Shown here: positions 34,640 to 46,758 of the stretch, in pieces
How positions within the stretch are numbered: position 1 is the first letter of the stretch
Layout: the number at the start of each line of letters is the position of its first letter
Source: Blasia pusilla
Taxonomy: Eukaryota > Marchantiophyta > Marchantiopsida > Blasiales
NCBI GenBank assembly: GCA_050084515.1
Contig: CM114273.1
Coordinates: forward strand, 38,068,001-38,132,000
DNA: 64,000 nt
Reading direction: 5' to 3'
Translations under genes and position numbers: made by a program
The notes under the pieces: model-generated
What the model was told of the DNA's origin: nothing
Seen by the model: only the letters and a program-made list of their open reading frames with translations
Databases searched by the model: none

Positions 34640-35160
34640 GCACCTTGACTGTGCACTCTTGAGTACAAGAGTATCTTGTAGAAGATAGGAGTGAACTAGC
34701 TTATATGCAAGAAGCCGTGATGGTAATCATGAAGATAACCTTGACTTGCAAGATGAGGACCTAGAGGATGTGGGTGTGATATGTGGAATTGATGGCATCA
34801 AAGGGAGGGAGAATACTCATATCTGCAACATTGAAAACTTTGACTTTGAAGGGCCTGGAAGAGAAGAACATGACGATGTTATAGAACATTGGATTCGAGA
34901 GCATGAGGAAGAGCAACAATGGAGGATTTCAAGAGAAGCAAATATGCCCAACACTTCTCCTAACACAATCTACGATCCTCAAATTGTTGCACCAGGAGGA
35001 ATTCAGAATTATTCTACTGAGTCTAGTGAACCTATGGGGATTCTCCTCGACAATCTTTGAGCATTGAAACAATGGACTTAGTTGACGAGGCTAATGATAA
35101 TGATGTTCTCATACATATTATTCCAAACTCTCAACCCATCAATCATGGCATGGATAGTTA
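34640..35160 (+). pseudogene. hAT transposase C-terminal tail
   Basis: The frame 34746-35060 encodes an acidic sequence (VGVICGIDGIKGRENTHIC, then HEEEQQWRI) that also appears in the hAT fragment at 36324-36872 (VNVLCESHGIEGREDTHIS). It is the 3' remainder of the hAT copy interrupted by the Gypsy element. The part that should contain the hAT dimerisation segment is missing between 30866 and this piece. Confidence 0.55.
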
Positions 35161-36053
35161 ATACATTTCTTCTGTCGTGCGCATACATATCGCTACACAC
35201 CATACATCGCTGTCACCGAACACACACACAAACACGCACAATCCCATGCTAACTCATGGCATCTAAACAACAAGACAAGAAGTACCAAAATATCTCCAAT
35301 AAAATAAGATCCAATCTCTCTCACAACACCATAGTTCTCACATGTGTGTACTCTCACATGTCTCTCTCATGTCAAACCAAACCCACTCTCCTAATGAGAG
35401 GCTTGGGTTACACACATAAGACAAGCAAGACCATATAGCTCCGCCGCTTCATGCCAAGAGGTTCAACAAAGAGCGAATGAGCTCTCAAGCTCTCTCTCCT
35501 TGAGGTATACCCCTCCCCTCTCCCAAGCTCTCTCCATGGTAACCTATGCTCCCCAGTCACCTCCTTGGCTCTTGACTTGATGTAGGAGGTGAAGGGCCAA
35601 TTTACAAAAATAGAAAGTCGATCATATATACTCAAAATGGTACTTACCTAAAATAGCAAGTTCTTAAATATGGCTCAAAATGAGCCGAAATGAAGGGAAA
35701 ACATGCTCCCTCAAGTTTCCCTTCATGGATGGTGGACGGTGGACCGTTGACGGTAATGGTCGATCGATGACGCTAACGATTGATCGTTGACGGTGACGGC
35801 CGCCCGCCCGCCGCGTCTGGTTTAGGGTTTGAACAATTTAACCCTAAAAATTGCCTAGCAATGGCAATTTTGCAAGATTGACCATAACTTTGTGCTCGCC
35901 ACTCCAAATTGTGTACCGTTTGTTGCAAACGTGCACAACTTCACAATCTACGATAACGTCAAAAAATATTTGAAATCAAACATTCCAGTAAAAACTGACG
36001 GAGACTGTTGTAAAGCCCAATGTCTCTTTCTCCTACACAAAATTTAGCAGCGC
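35161..36053. other. Non-coding region between hAT tail and a solo LTR
   Basis: No gene is recognised. There is a CA-rich patch near 35220-35240 and a run of GTTGACGGT/GATCGATGACG-like short repeats at 35725-35815. The latter part may be leader of another retroelement. Confidence 0.3.
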
Positions 36054-36302
36054 TGTCGTGTCGAGAGCCTTTCTTTGAGTAAGAGCAGGCCTTCTAGCTG
36101 CGGCAGACGCGGTCGATGCAAGATGAATTCTCTGAGAAGATCTCCTTTTTCAATATAAAATTATTATGTATACTCTACATTCTCTCACGAAAGGTATCAC
36201 AAATGGAAGTGCCGAGGCGATCACTTCTTTGTAACATCGGACCCCGAATTTCCTAACTATAAAATCCCTATAAACTATTTTACGCTTGTATACTATACGA
36301 CA
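36054..36302 (-). repeat. Internally deleted solo LTR of the Gypsy family
   Basis: It has both LTR ends (TGTCGTGTCGAGAG at the left edge and ...TATACGACA at the right edge) and about 90% similarity to the first 230 bases of the LTR at 33354, but lacks about 1 kb of interior. It is immediately followed by a 3' end fragment resembling the LTR-like insertion at 46759-47754. Confidence 0.65.
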
Positions 36303-36323
36303 ACGCTTCCGCAACAACAAAGA

Positions 36324-36872
36324 TTAATCTTCAAGGAGAGTAGGCGCATGACACTCAAAGTCAAATTTTTGAGTATTGCTGATATGAGTATCCTCCCTCC
36401 CTTCGATGCCATGACTTTCACATAACACATTCACCTCCTCTAACTCAGCATTTGAAGTGACGTCTTGAACACTATCTTGAAGATTGTAAGGGGCAAGAAT
36501 GTAGCCTATTGCATGTAACTTGTTGTGGATAACTGCCCACCGCCTAGAAATAACATCGACCATTTCCGAAGCTCTAGACATTGTGATGAAATAATCGCCA
36601 CGCCTTCCATCCACACTGGGCCATAGAGTTACACAAAAAGAACGGGTCTCTTCCATTATCTCAAATATACGGCGATAAATACGCCCCGTCATTGCTTTAT
36701 GACCATCACACTCTCTTAACAGAATAATAATTGGTGGAGTCATAGCAAACAACTCCTCATCTTCAATCCAAAAATCGTGATTGATCACAGTACTCTCAAT
36801 CTCTCGTGCCTTCTCCCTTTGCCTCACATCCTTGCCATTGAAATACTCCCTAAAAGCATTATAGGCAATCAT
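36324..36872 (-). pseudogene. hAT transposase fragment, C-terminal half
   Basis: The leftward frame (182 codons) encodes FREYFNGKDVRQREKAREIE, then FFAMTPP-like and LLRECDGHKAMTGRIYRRIFEIME, which match the plus-strand hAT copy at 30630-30840, and continues into the acidic tail seen at 34746. It thus preserves the hAT segment lost from the copy at 28.6-35.2 kb. It is flanked by Gypsy LTR pieces on both sides. Confidence 0.6.
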
Positions 36873-36879
36873 TACATCG

Positions 36880-37270
36880 AACGCAAGTCATCTTCTATTC
36901 CACATCTAGAATTTCTCATGTCACTCTTGAGTGTATGGTTTTGCGATTGCTTGCTCTTCCATTGAGAGTGGATCACCCCTCTTGGGAGAGTAACTTAACC
37001 ATGGTCTATTCTTCGTGAGGTTTCTAGAGTGAGGAGGGACCTTCAAGGGTTCATCACCTTCTATTCCACATCTTGACTTTCTCGTGTCACTCTTGAGTGT
37101 ATGGCTTTGGGATTGCTTGCTCTTCCATTGAGAGTGGATCACCCCTCTTGGGAGAGTAACTTAACCATGGTCTATTCTTTGTGAGGTTTCTAGAGTGTGG
37201 TGTGTGTGGCTTGTTACTTTCCCAATGAGAGTGGATTACCCCTCTTGGGAGAATAACTCCGCCAAAACCC
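36880..37270. repeat. Tandem fragments of Gypsy LTR
   Basis: The segment containing CTTGAGTGTATGG, CTTGCTCTTCCA and GAGAGTGGATCACCCCTC, which occurs once in the LTRs, is repeated two to three times here with small changes. It looks like local tandem duplication within an LTR remnant. Confidence 0.6.
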
Positions 37271-37725
37271 ATTCTTCTCAAACTCATGCAATAATTAATT
37301 TGGAGTCATTCCCTTCCTTGGACGTTGCTCTATCCATTCTAAAAAACTCCTCTTAGTCACCCGATCCACATCATTTCAAAAAATATCTGAAACCATTGCC
37401 CAACCATTTCTACTCTCAATTCTCTCAAACCTTTCACCAACATATCTATAGCAAAATCTTCAAGTTTTGTTGAAACAGGCTTAGGCAATGGATTTGAAAT
37501 TGATACCTCTGACTTGAATAGTGCGGTTCTACCTCTACTTTGATTTTGCCTAGTAAGGATAGAAACAACTTCTTCCACTTTCTTCCAATTAGTGCTGATA
37601 CCTCCTTCTTCGGTCTTGTCCGCCAACATTATGAAAAGCTTGTCCTCCAAATTCTCGTCAGCCGCCTCAAGGAATAACTCAGTTTTCCTCAAGTCTAGAG
37701 TTGCTCTTTCGGAAGAAGAACATCT
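37271..37725 (-). pseudogene. Gypsy gag fragment
   Basis: The leftward frame encodes SSERATLDLRKTELFLEAA and the following segment (GGISTNWKKVEEVVSILT), nearly identical to gag residues in the copy at 31956-33314. It is truncated at both sides and joins hAT sequence at about 37725. Confidence 0.65.
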
Positions 37726-37918
37726 TTGGTGGACAGGATTTTTGCACAAGCTCGTGAGATGGTAGTATTTGTGAAGACTAGAACTTGGGTGATGACCAAA
37801 TTCATGGAAACCAATCGAGTGAAGAGATGATTTTTGCTTCTTGCAAACACACGTTTTGCCATAAATTTTATCATGTTGGGACACGTCTTAGAATCGAGGG
37901 AGGTGTTCCTTCAAGGTT
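37726..37918 (+). pseudogene. hAT transposase fragment
   Basis: About 190 bases match the hAT copy at 30425-30610 (VVFVKTRTWVMTKFMETNR, then ANTRFAINFIM) with a stop inside. It joins a Gypsy gag fragment on the left and a GC-rich island on the right. Confidence 0.6.
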
Positions 37919-38290
37919 GCACACGGAGAAAGTTCGTGTCCACAGACTTATGTCCATGCAAGCCCAAGTACCCGAGCATGAGGGCCGTACCCGAGCTCGC
38001 TCGCAGCCCGCACCCGTTGCATGACCCGCAGTTGGGCCTAGGGCGGGCTTGGTGCGGGCCTTGGGTATGGGCTCGAGGCCCGCCCTAAGCCCGCATGCGG
38101 GCCTTGAGCCCGCATCTACCCGCTTGGAGCCCGCACCTGCCCGTCCATAGCCCGATCCAATTAGTTTTGAGCCCATGCCTGCCCGCCCAGAGCCCGCGCC
38201 TTCCTGCCCAAAGCCCTCACTTGCCCGCCCTAGCCTGCGCCCAATCAGCCCAGAGCCCACGTCTGCCCACCTCAAGCCCGCACTTGAGGA
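37919..38290. repeat. GC-rich GCCCGC repeat island, second copy
   Basis: Dense GCCCGCA, GCCCGCC and GAGCCCGC units, similar to 28190-28640. Proline-rich open frames here are a by-product of the repeats. It is probably hAT subterminal sequence. Confidence 0.5.
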
Positions 38291-38846
38291 AAGTAGAGAA
38301 TATCTGTCAAGCATAGATAGGGGTGGAACACGAGTTGTGCCCGACTTTCCTTTTCTCAATCCATACCATGTCAAGATATTCTTTGTAGATAGACACTGGT
38401 TCACTCGCTATTTAGTTTATCACTTCGGGGAGGCGTTCATGAACCAAGTCATTCAATCTCCAACTTTGGCGATCCTTCCTATCGTCACATATGGAAGGAC
38501 ATGGGATTGTACTTTGTATGTCCTTATATAGCAATCCATGGACGTCAATAGGCTTGCTCAAGTAGGGTTTAACACTAGTTATGCTATCTTCCTCGTGTAC
38601 AAGCGTAAAGTAGTTTATAGGGATTTTATAGTTAGGAATTTTGGGGTCCGATGTTACGAAGAAGTGATCGCCTCGGCATTTCCATTTGTGATACTTGTCG
38701 TGAGAGAATGGAGAGTATACAAAATAATTTTATATTGAAAACGGAGAACTTCTTAAAGAGTTCACCTTGGATCAACCACGTCTGCCGCAGCTAGAAGGTC
38801 TGCCCTTACTCAAAGAAAGGCTCTCGACACAACAAATAATGCTTCC
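38291..38846 (+). repeat. 3' portion of a Gypsy LTR, plus orientation
   Basis: It matches the LTR at 33354-33900 in inverted orientation, ending CTCTCGACACAACA at about 38846, and is followed by a primer-binding-site-like sequence and the start of gag. Confidence 0.65.
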
Positions 38847-38873
38847 ATTGAGAGATCTTTGAGGCGGTAGATT

Positions 38874-39191
38874 GTGTTTGCAAGTTGGAGTCTTATCAAG
38901 ATGACTACTTTTGGTAGTGTTTCATCAATGGGAAGTGAGGGAGCTAAAGATCTTCTCCGAACTTTGACAACATTGTTGAGCCAACAAGGAGGAGTTCACA
39001 TAGTGGAGCAAAGATCAACAAGGGCTCTTCAAGCGATTGTAAAGAAGTTGGGAAGATTTGATGGGAGGAACATCACCAAGTATGTTCGAGAGTACATCTG
39101 TGAGATGGAGGTAAACCGTGTACCCGAAGGTGATATGGTATCAAGTTTTGAGTTAGCTGTAATACCAGAGATTCGTAGTCAAGAGCAGAAA
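38874..39191 (+). pseudogene. Gypsy gag 5' fragment
   Basis: The frame starts MFASWSLIKMTTFGS exactly as the gag at 33314 and runs for about 105 codons to EIRSQ, where it breaks and hAT-like sequence follows (39192-39345). The point of breakage suggests an insertion or illegitimate junction. Confidence 0.65.
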
Positions 39192-40368
<1,177 letters not shown>

Positions 40369-40567
40369 ATATGACTAAGATGTTAGTATTTGATGGAAAG
40401 ATATGACTACCATATGACTAAGGGACATTCTACTCATACGTTTGAGTCATGAAAAAATCAGTCATATTTTATATGACTAAGATGTTAGTATTTGATGGAA
40501 AGATATGACTACCATATGACTAAGGGACATTCTAGTCATACGTTTGAGTCATGAAAAACATCAGTCA
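40369..40567. repeat. Two direct copies of a roughly 97-base unit
   Basis: The unit starting ATATGACTAAGATGTTAG occurs at 40369 and 40471 (period 102) with few differences. It lies right next to the truncated left end of composite transposon copy B. Confidence 0.8.
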
Positions 40568-40608
40568 TTTTAGTTGTAGTCATAAAAGTCATGCTTTTCT
40601 TCTAGTGT

Positions 40609-40835
40609 CAAGCAACTCGTCGGAGTCCGACAAGTTGCTTTCGGCCAAAAACATCCTAAAACAGCGGTGAATCGAGCAACTCGTCAAAGTCCGACGAGTT
40701 GCTTTCGGCCAAAAACATCCTAAAACAGCGGCCAATCGAGTAACTCGTCGGACTCCGACGAGTTGCTTTCGGCCAAAAACATACAAAAAATAGCGGCGAG
40801 TCAAACAACTCGTCAGAGTCCGACGGTTTGCAGCA
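40609..40835. repeat. Tandem palindromic array (CAACTCG variant), copy B intron
   Basis: About 69-base units contain CAACTCGTCGG, a 3-base centre, CCGACGAGTTG, and then TTTCGGCCAAAAACAT. The matching intron of copy C (57230-57600) has the same variant. Confidence 0.85.
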
Positions 40836-40848
40836 AGAGGAAACTTAC

Positions 40849-41395
40849 GTGTTCATGGCATGCATGGCCATCTCCACCGTCGCCATGTGATGAGGGTTTG
40901 GATGTAGCACGACTGCCTTCACGCAAAAATGCGCCTCCAATGAGTTTGGGGGCTCCTCTACAAACTGGGTCCACTCATCATGGCGCCTTGATGCGCCTTG
41001 ATGAGTCGCCCAGTTTGTAGGTTCGCCATGAACCTGTGGTTTCCATCCCAAATGAAGAAATATAGGTTCCGCATCCAGCTGAATTCCATCCCCTCAATCG
41101 CCCTTCTGAATTTCTGATCTCTTATCCTCCAGAATGTGTCAAGCGCCTCCAAGTTCTCCTCCGTAACCAGCGCTTGGGTTCCATGTTCATCGTAAGGCTA
41201 AACATAGAACGGAGGGAAGCTGTCGACGTAGGATGTTGTCGCTGCCGATTGTTTCAGCTTCGTAATATCCTCGTCAGACTGAATTTTGCGGACGTACTCC
41301 ATTGTCCACAATCAGAAAAGTGGAATTCTTGGGGCGTTCTGGCCCTCCATCAGTGCCATCTGCTTTACCACCTGTCACAACGGGGACAAGGTCAA
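40849..41395 (-). pseudogene. ParB-like domain exon, copy B
   Basis: The leftward sequence encodes the same domain as 57601-58063: a conserved segment FSWMRNLYFFIWDGNHRFM (around 41030-41090) and EAHFCVKAVVLHPNPHHMA. A short extra stretch containing GATGCGCCTTGATGAGTCGCC (about 40981-41010) shifts the frame after DGNHRFM. The exon ends at 40849 with a good donor (GTAAGT on the minus strand), placing the palindromic array in the following intron. DGNHR is conserved in both copies that cover it. Confidence 0.65.
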
Positions 41396-41479
41396 TAAAC
41401 TACACTGAATTGTCAATGAATTGCAACATGGGCCTTCACATAACTCAAAGAACAAAGATCGTATCTTACCCGCTCGAAG

Positions 41480-42094
41480 ATTCGGTCGGTGTCTTGGCCA
41501 CCCAGCTGCTCTGGGACAGTAGCTGGCAAGTCCATTGGAAACTCGTCGATCCGATAGAGGTCGATTTCTTCCACCAGGCTTAGAGACGAGGAAGACCGCT
41601 CTCCTGCTTCTTCAGCGATGTCCACCATCTCCACGCTGGCGGTCCTCATGACCTCATCGTCCGTCACTTGAACTTCGGCCATTTCCGCTATATTGATTGT
41701 GTCCCCGGACTTCATCGGGGACAATTCCTGCATCTCAACACTTTCGGTTGGACGGGCCAGGCTTTCTTCAATGGCAATCGCTTTTTCCCTTCGAGCTTTT
41801 GCCAATTCTGCTCTCCTCACCGACGCGTCCACACGCTTCTTTTCACGCTTTTCCTCGGAGATCCTTTTCTTCCTGCGACGCATCTGCCTTTGCGTTATGT
41901 TTTTTGAGCGCCTCCTTAACACGTTTTGCAAGAAGCTATTGCTTGTGCATCTCCGCTTCCCTTTCCTGCTCCTCGATCTCTTGCTGCCTTATCTCATTGG
42001 TCGAACGAGGCCCTGGAGATGGTGACGTAGGAGTCCTCATGGACTTGGGAGTGAAGCTCCCACCCTTGCTTGCTTGGGTTTTTCTCCTCGTCAT
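41480..42094 (-). pseudogene. N-terminal exon of ParB-type gene, copy B
   Basis: It starts MTRRKTQAS at 42094 and aligns with copies A and C. A stop and a frameshift interrupt the coiled coil near 41935-41890. The rest (EKREKKRVDASVRRAELAK, then SVEMQELSPMKSGDTINI, to FERV) is open. The donor after FERV is preserved. Confidence 0.6.
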
Positions 42095-42354
42095 TGTGCC
42101 CAAAAATACCTCCTATGGACAAGGAAATTGCTTTCTGTGCATGATGAGTCACCTAGAGGAGTCGCCTTGATGAGTCGCCTTGCTGATGTCGCGATGAGTC
42201 GCCTTGATGAGTAGCTTGAATCGTCTCGCGATGAGTCACAGTGTAAAGCGCCCCTTGGTATCTGGTCAACTGCTGCGCGGAAGAGCAATTGAGATTGCGA
42301 AACGAAAAACCGGAATTGAGCGAATCCTCACCTATTTAGACTTTTCGAGCCGTT

Positions 42355-43430
42355 GGGCTGACCATTGGGTCGCATCGTCGTTCCGACGGCGACGTGTCGG
42401 CCGTTATGGAAGTCTGGACGTGAAAACCACCAACCCGACGCTCCAACGGGTTGCATGCTTCCCGCGGGTTCGAGGCATCCGTCCTCCTCAGGTTAAAAAT
42501 CGGTGCTATCTTGGCAACCCGTCAGAGACCGATAGGTTACGCGCCTCCGCCATCCTCGGGCAATGCGAGGTACCCGCGCAACCCGTCGGGGATCGGGGCG
42601 TTGCAAGGGTCTTGGGATAACAAGGCGGGGCATCCGCGCAACTCGTCGGAGGCCGACGGGTTGCACGCTTCCTTCATGTAAGCGTTACAAGGCGAGGCAC
42701 TTGCGCAACCCGTCTGAGGCCGACGGGTTGCGCGCCTCCGCCGTCTTCGGGCAAGAAGGCGGGGCACCCGCTTAACTCGTCGAAGGCCGACGGGTTGCAC
42801 GCTTCCTGCATGTAAGCGTTATAAGGCAAGGCACTTGCGCAACCCGTCTAAGGCCAATGGGTTGCGTGCCTCCGCCGTCTTCGGGCAAAAGCGGGCAACC
42901 GCGCAACTCGTCGGAGGCTGACGGGTTGCACGCTTCCTTCATGTAAGCGTTACAAGGTGAGGCACTTGCGCAACCCGTCCGAAGCCGACGGGTTACACGC
43001 TTCCCTTATCTTGGGGTAATAGGCGAGGTACCAGGGCAATCCGTCGGTTAGCGACAGGTTGCACGCTTTTCTATCCCTCGGGTAACAATGCGACAACGCA
43101 TAGTTCCGAGGCAACCCTTAGCAATCTGACGGGTCACAAGATCTACCCTGAGTTGGACAATCCCGAAAAAGTCCCCAACGATTGGTTGCCTTAGCAAATG
43201 CAAGCGATGTCTCGTGTTTGATGATAGCAAAATCGACTCAAAAGACCATTGGTCGGCAAGAAGGGGGTACCAACCCAACGGACTCCCACGGGTTGGTACC
43301 CAAGGACTCCGACGGGTTGGTACTCCATTGGGACATGGAAACAAAAAACGGAACTGGGTGCTTCGCAACCCTCGTCTCTGATTCCCAAATTCTGCAACCC
43401 ATTGGACTCCGACAAGTTGCAACAAAAATG
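42355..43430. repeat. Palindromic repeat array in bidirectional promoter, copy B
   Basis: About 15 units with CAACCCGTC/CAACTCGTC and GACGGGTTG half-sites. Between 42560 and 43000 the units alternate between two spacer types (CGCGCCTCCGCCGTCTTCGGGC and CACGCTTCCTTCATGTAAGCG, each under 25 bases), making a higher-order repeat of about 145 bases. Confidence 0.85.
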
Positions 43431-43512
43431 AATCCATCATGTCAGACAATCTCACCTACCAAACTTCATCTTGTCAATCATTTCTGTCAGGAGAATCTGA
43501 GTCCCTATTCAC

Positions 43513-43519
43513 TATAAAT
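43513..43519 (+). promoter_or_regulatory. TATA box of rightward transposase gene, copy B
   Basis: TATAAAT, 88 bases before the ATG at 43601, followed by a CTCATTCTCATTC-type tract, as in copies A and C. Confidence 0.6.
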
Positions 43520-43600
43520 TAAACATTCTCATTCTCATACCCATTCCCATTTTTATCCTCATTCTTATTCTCCGTTTCCTCCCGGTGGAATCTTCTCGGA

Positions 43601-45630
43601 ATGGATAATTATGTGAAGCTCACTTGTGGCAGTCATCTAGTGGCCCTTCCTCAATCAGAAATCGTTCGACCGCAAGCTCGTGAGTCTTTCATACCAATGG
43701 ATGAAAATTTTCTCTCAGTTCGATTTCTTCTCCAAATTGGAACCATCTTTGTATCCAAGGATGTTAGGGTGGACGGTACGGAGGACATAATAGGTGAGAC
43801 AGTCCAACCAATGATTGCAAACCGTAAAGTATGGAATCTCCTACCTCTAGCAAATAGTCAATATAGAGTTTATGGCTTGCCTCTGAATTCCTCTGTTTCC
43901 CAAGTAGACGGTCGAGAAATTCCTAGTGCACCGAGCTCAACGTTTGCAACTCCTTCCTCAATAGATCCGGCATCAACTCCAACTTCACATGCTCGTAACA
44001 ATGTTGTACTTCCTAAAGAGATTCTGGATGTCGTTAACTAGAGTGGATTTGTCGGACACCAACCGGGCCCTCTTTCCGCCTACTCGTTCCTCTTGCGAGT
44101 ATCAGGCAATAGTTTGCTATGGTCTTTGGCCTTGAAAATTTTCAAGCACATTCTTGTCGACGAGCTGCCGCCCACGTACGATGGTAATTGCATTTTTGAG
44201 TTGCCTCCACTTGCTGCTCGTGTTCAAAAGAAAGATGGAGCACGCTTGAAGGGTATGGACAGAAAGTCTGATTGTCATCGATGGTGCAGGCTTCAACGGA
44301 CTAGTGCTTCAATTCCATATGGTCCTTGCATTGTCTCTCGCCGCCAATGCGTTGGAGCCTTGGAGTGTAGAAGTCCAGCATGCCCGTATCTAGAGCGCAA
44401 CGGGCGAGTCAATACGTTTTAATTCCCTCCCAAGAATGCAGAAACTCCATACAAGGTCGGTGCCACCATACCGCCGGGAGGCCATCAATGTCCTCATTGT
44501 CAGGCATCGCCCTTCTGCGTTGGAGTGTGTCGTGCATACATATTTTTCATTGTCCACGACTTGGGTTCCACGTTAGAGTACACAAGGCTGGCAGTTCATG
44601 TTGGCTCCCACACTCATCCTATGACCGATGCAATTCAGAGACACATCAAGGAGGATGTGGTGAAGAAAGTGGCCTAGGTCTACAGAAACTCTCCGGGTTC
44701 AAAGCCTGGAGTGATCAAGCTCACAACAACATCAAAAATTTATGAACAATTGCTTGGAATCCCTGGACAGGGCGAGATCACGGCTGTTGAGGAGAAATAA
44801 CTATGGGAAAATCTCGCATTTCTCGCTGATCATGAATGCTTCCGAATTTGCTGCGTCAAATATGGGTACTGGATGGAAAGATGGCCGAAATGGATGCCAT
44901 TGCCAGAATCAAGGCCAACTCCAGATTTCCATTCATTCAGAGATGGAAGTTCATGGGCCAGGGAGGCGAAGGATCCAGGGCTATGTCTTCAAAATGTCAA
45001 CGACAGGTCCGTCGAGTGGCCTTGATCTTATAGATCGAATGAGGGAAGGGGAAGATCTTTACGGAAGTTGGGTAAGCTTTGATATTTGCTACAGAGTGCT
45101 GAACGGATGGTTGACAATGGGTGCTCACGTTTATGACCATGTGGAGAAGGGACTCAAAACTATATTTGTCTATGAAGTAAAAGCAGAAGACGTTGGCAGT
45201 TTGAAGATGTGTTGGTTACTCTTATTGGAGGTGGTGAAGGAAAACAAAAGGCCACCTCCGGAAATTTATGGGTTCATGGCGGACAATGCACAACCTTGGT
45301 GGATTGCTATCAGGGAAGTGTTCTGGGGTAGAGAGGTTCAACCAGAGAGGGAAATGTGGGATGCTTTCCATTGGCAACAGTCTGTGACTTGGTACACCAA
45401 ATCTTGCATCAAGGAGAATAAGAGGACAGAGCATGTCACTCACCTCCAACGCTGCAAGGACAGCAAAACCTTGAAACAGGCCATGGAATGCCAAGAAGAA
45501 CTTCACGGGTAGTGGAGGAAGCATGCGATTGAGGGGAAGTACAAAGAGTTGTGCTCTTGGCTGAGTTGGTGGACTGTACGTATGAGACAATGGGGAAACT
45601 TCATGCGGCAGGTGAGTTCACTATTTCGTC
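43601..45630 (+). pseudogene. MULE-like transposase, N-terminal and DDE core, copy B
   Basis: It aligns with copy C from MDNYVKLTCG through the zinc finger and the DDE-type core (VYDHVEKGLKTIF and FMADNAQPWW in the frame 44742-45512). Stops at 44039-44041, 44420-44422, 44798-44800 and 45510-45512 and a frameshift near 44500 inactivate it. The stop at 44420-44422 is shared with copy C. The donor CAG/GTGAGT at the end of the core (about 45612) is preserved. Confidence 0.65.
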
Positions 45631-45734
45631 TTGTCAAGCTCACATTGAGAATTATTTGAAAAGTTGCAGCTCAAGTTGAGAAGCGTGGGAACTATAGTGA
45701 TTTCAAACGGAAGAAACCAAGCAACTTGTTGGAT

Positions 45735-46110
45735 GCGACAGGTTGCCCAAGTGTGCAACCCGTCGGAAACAGACGGGTTGCCCGAGTGTGCAACCCGTCG
45801 GAAAGGGACGGGTTGCTTGAGTGTGCAACCAATCGAAAACCGACGGGTTGCATCAAGAATTTTGGTGCAACCCGTATACAAGTATGCAAGTTGCATGTAT
45901 ACAAGGCCTGCAAATAGTTCAACCCGGATGGGTTTCGGATGACTTGCACTTGGATCTTCTAGCCCAGAGTGGCCAAAGGTTCTTGCAACCCATCGGAATC
46001 AGACGGGTTGCAGTAGGTGGTTCCTGGATGTTGCAACACGTCGGGACCCGACGGGTCGTAGAGTCGTTCATGGGATGCCTCGGCCTTGCAACCCGTCTGG
46101 TTCCGACAAG
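45735..46110. repeat. Palindromic repeats inside the transposase gene, copy B
   Basis: Four or more CAACCCGTCGG...CCGACGGGTTGC-type palindromes, in the same place as 3040-3310 and 62125-62435. Confidence 0.8.
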
Positions 46111-46189
46111 TAGCTTTTTTCTTTGACTTCTGAGCTATTTTTGTTCCCTTCTCACATTGCCGTCGTTGCAAGGATTGAACATTCATCCA

Positions 46190-46758
46190 ACACAAGTGGA
46201 GCAGAAAGTGTTCATTCCTCTTGGAGGTCGTCACAAGCATGCCAACGAATTTCACTTGTGGAGGCATGCCAACAAGACCAGGCAAGAGCAATGCTAGAGT
46301 CTGCAGCATCCCATATCTTCCTCACAAAAGGCATAACAAAAGGAAGGGGGCCTTTGATCTACGAGCTCTATGTCAAGGCGGCTGTGAGATCGGGTGATGA
46401 GAAACTCTATGTGGAAGCCTTCAATCGGTGCATAGCAGGAACTCCCCTCGAGCAAGACGTACACATTGGTGGGGATATTCGTGGGCGCGTTTTAAGACAT
46501 CCCATACAGATGGTGGTAGAGCAGTCAGAGCGAGACTCGTGGAGACTAGATAAGTATCTTGACTTCAGGCAAGTGAAGAGGCAGCATCGAGGAACGAATC
46601 TAGTGATTGATTTGGATGAGGAAATTACGCCGCTCAGGTATTCGGGGACCCTGGACTTCTCCCAAATCCGTGATGGAGTAACTTCTCTAAACTCAGTGAA
46701 TGTTTTATTTCAAAAGCCCTCCATTGCTGGAAGTTCGCAATATCCGGTCACTAGGGTT
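46190..46758 (+). pseudogene. MULE-like transposase, middle exon, copy B
   Basis: The coding segment resumes (YELYVKAAVRSGDEKLYVEA, then GGDIRGRVLRHPIQMVVEQ) and is open in the frame 46123-46758 apart from its 5' edge. It is cut at 46758 by the roughly 1 kb insertion and continues at 47755. Confidence 0.6.

Noticed and set aside
37871-38404. Pro/Arg/Gly-rich open frames in the GC island
   Set aside because: By-product of GCCCGC repeats; frames exist on both strands without motifs.
40609-43430. Possible CRISPR array because of regular palindromic repeats with spacers
   Set aside because: Spacers are similar to each other, the repeats diverge, the setting is eukaryotic and there are no cas genes; it is a transposon-linked tandem repeat.
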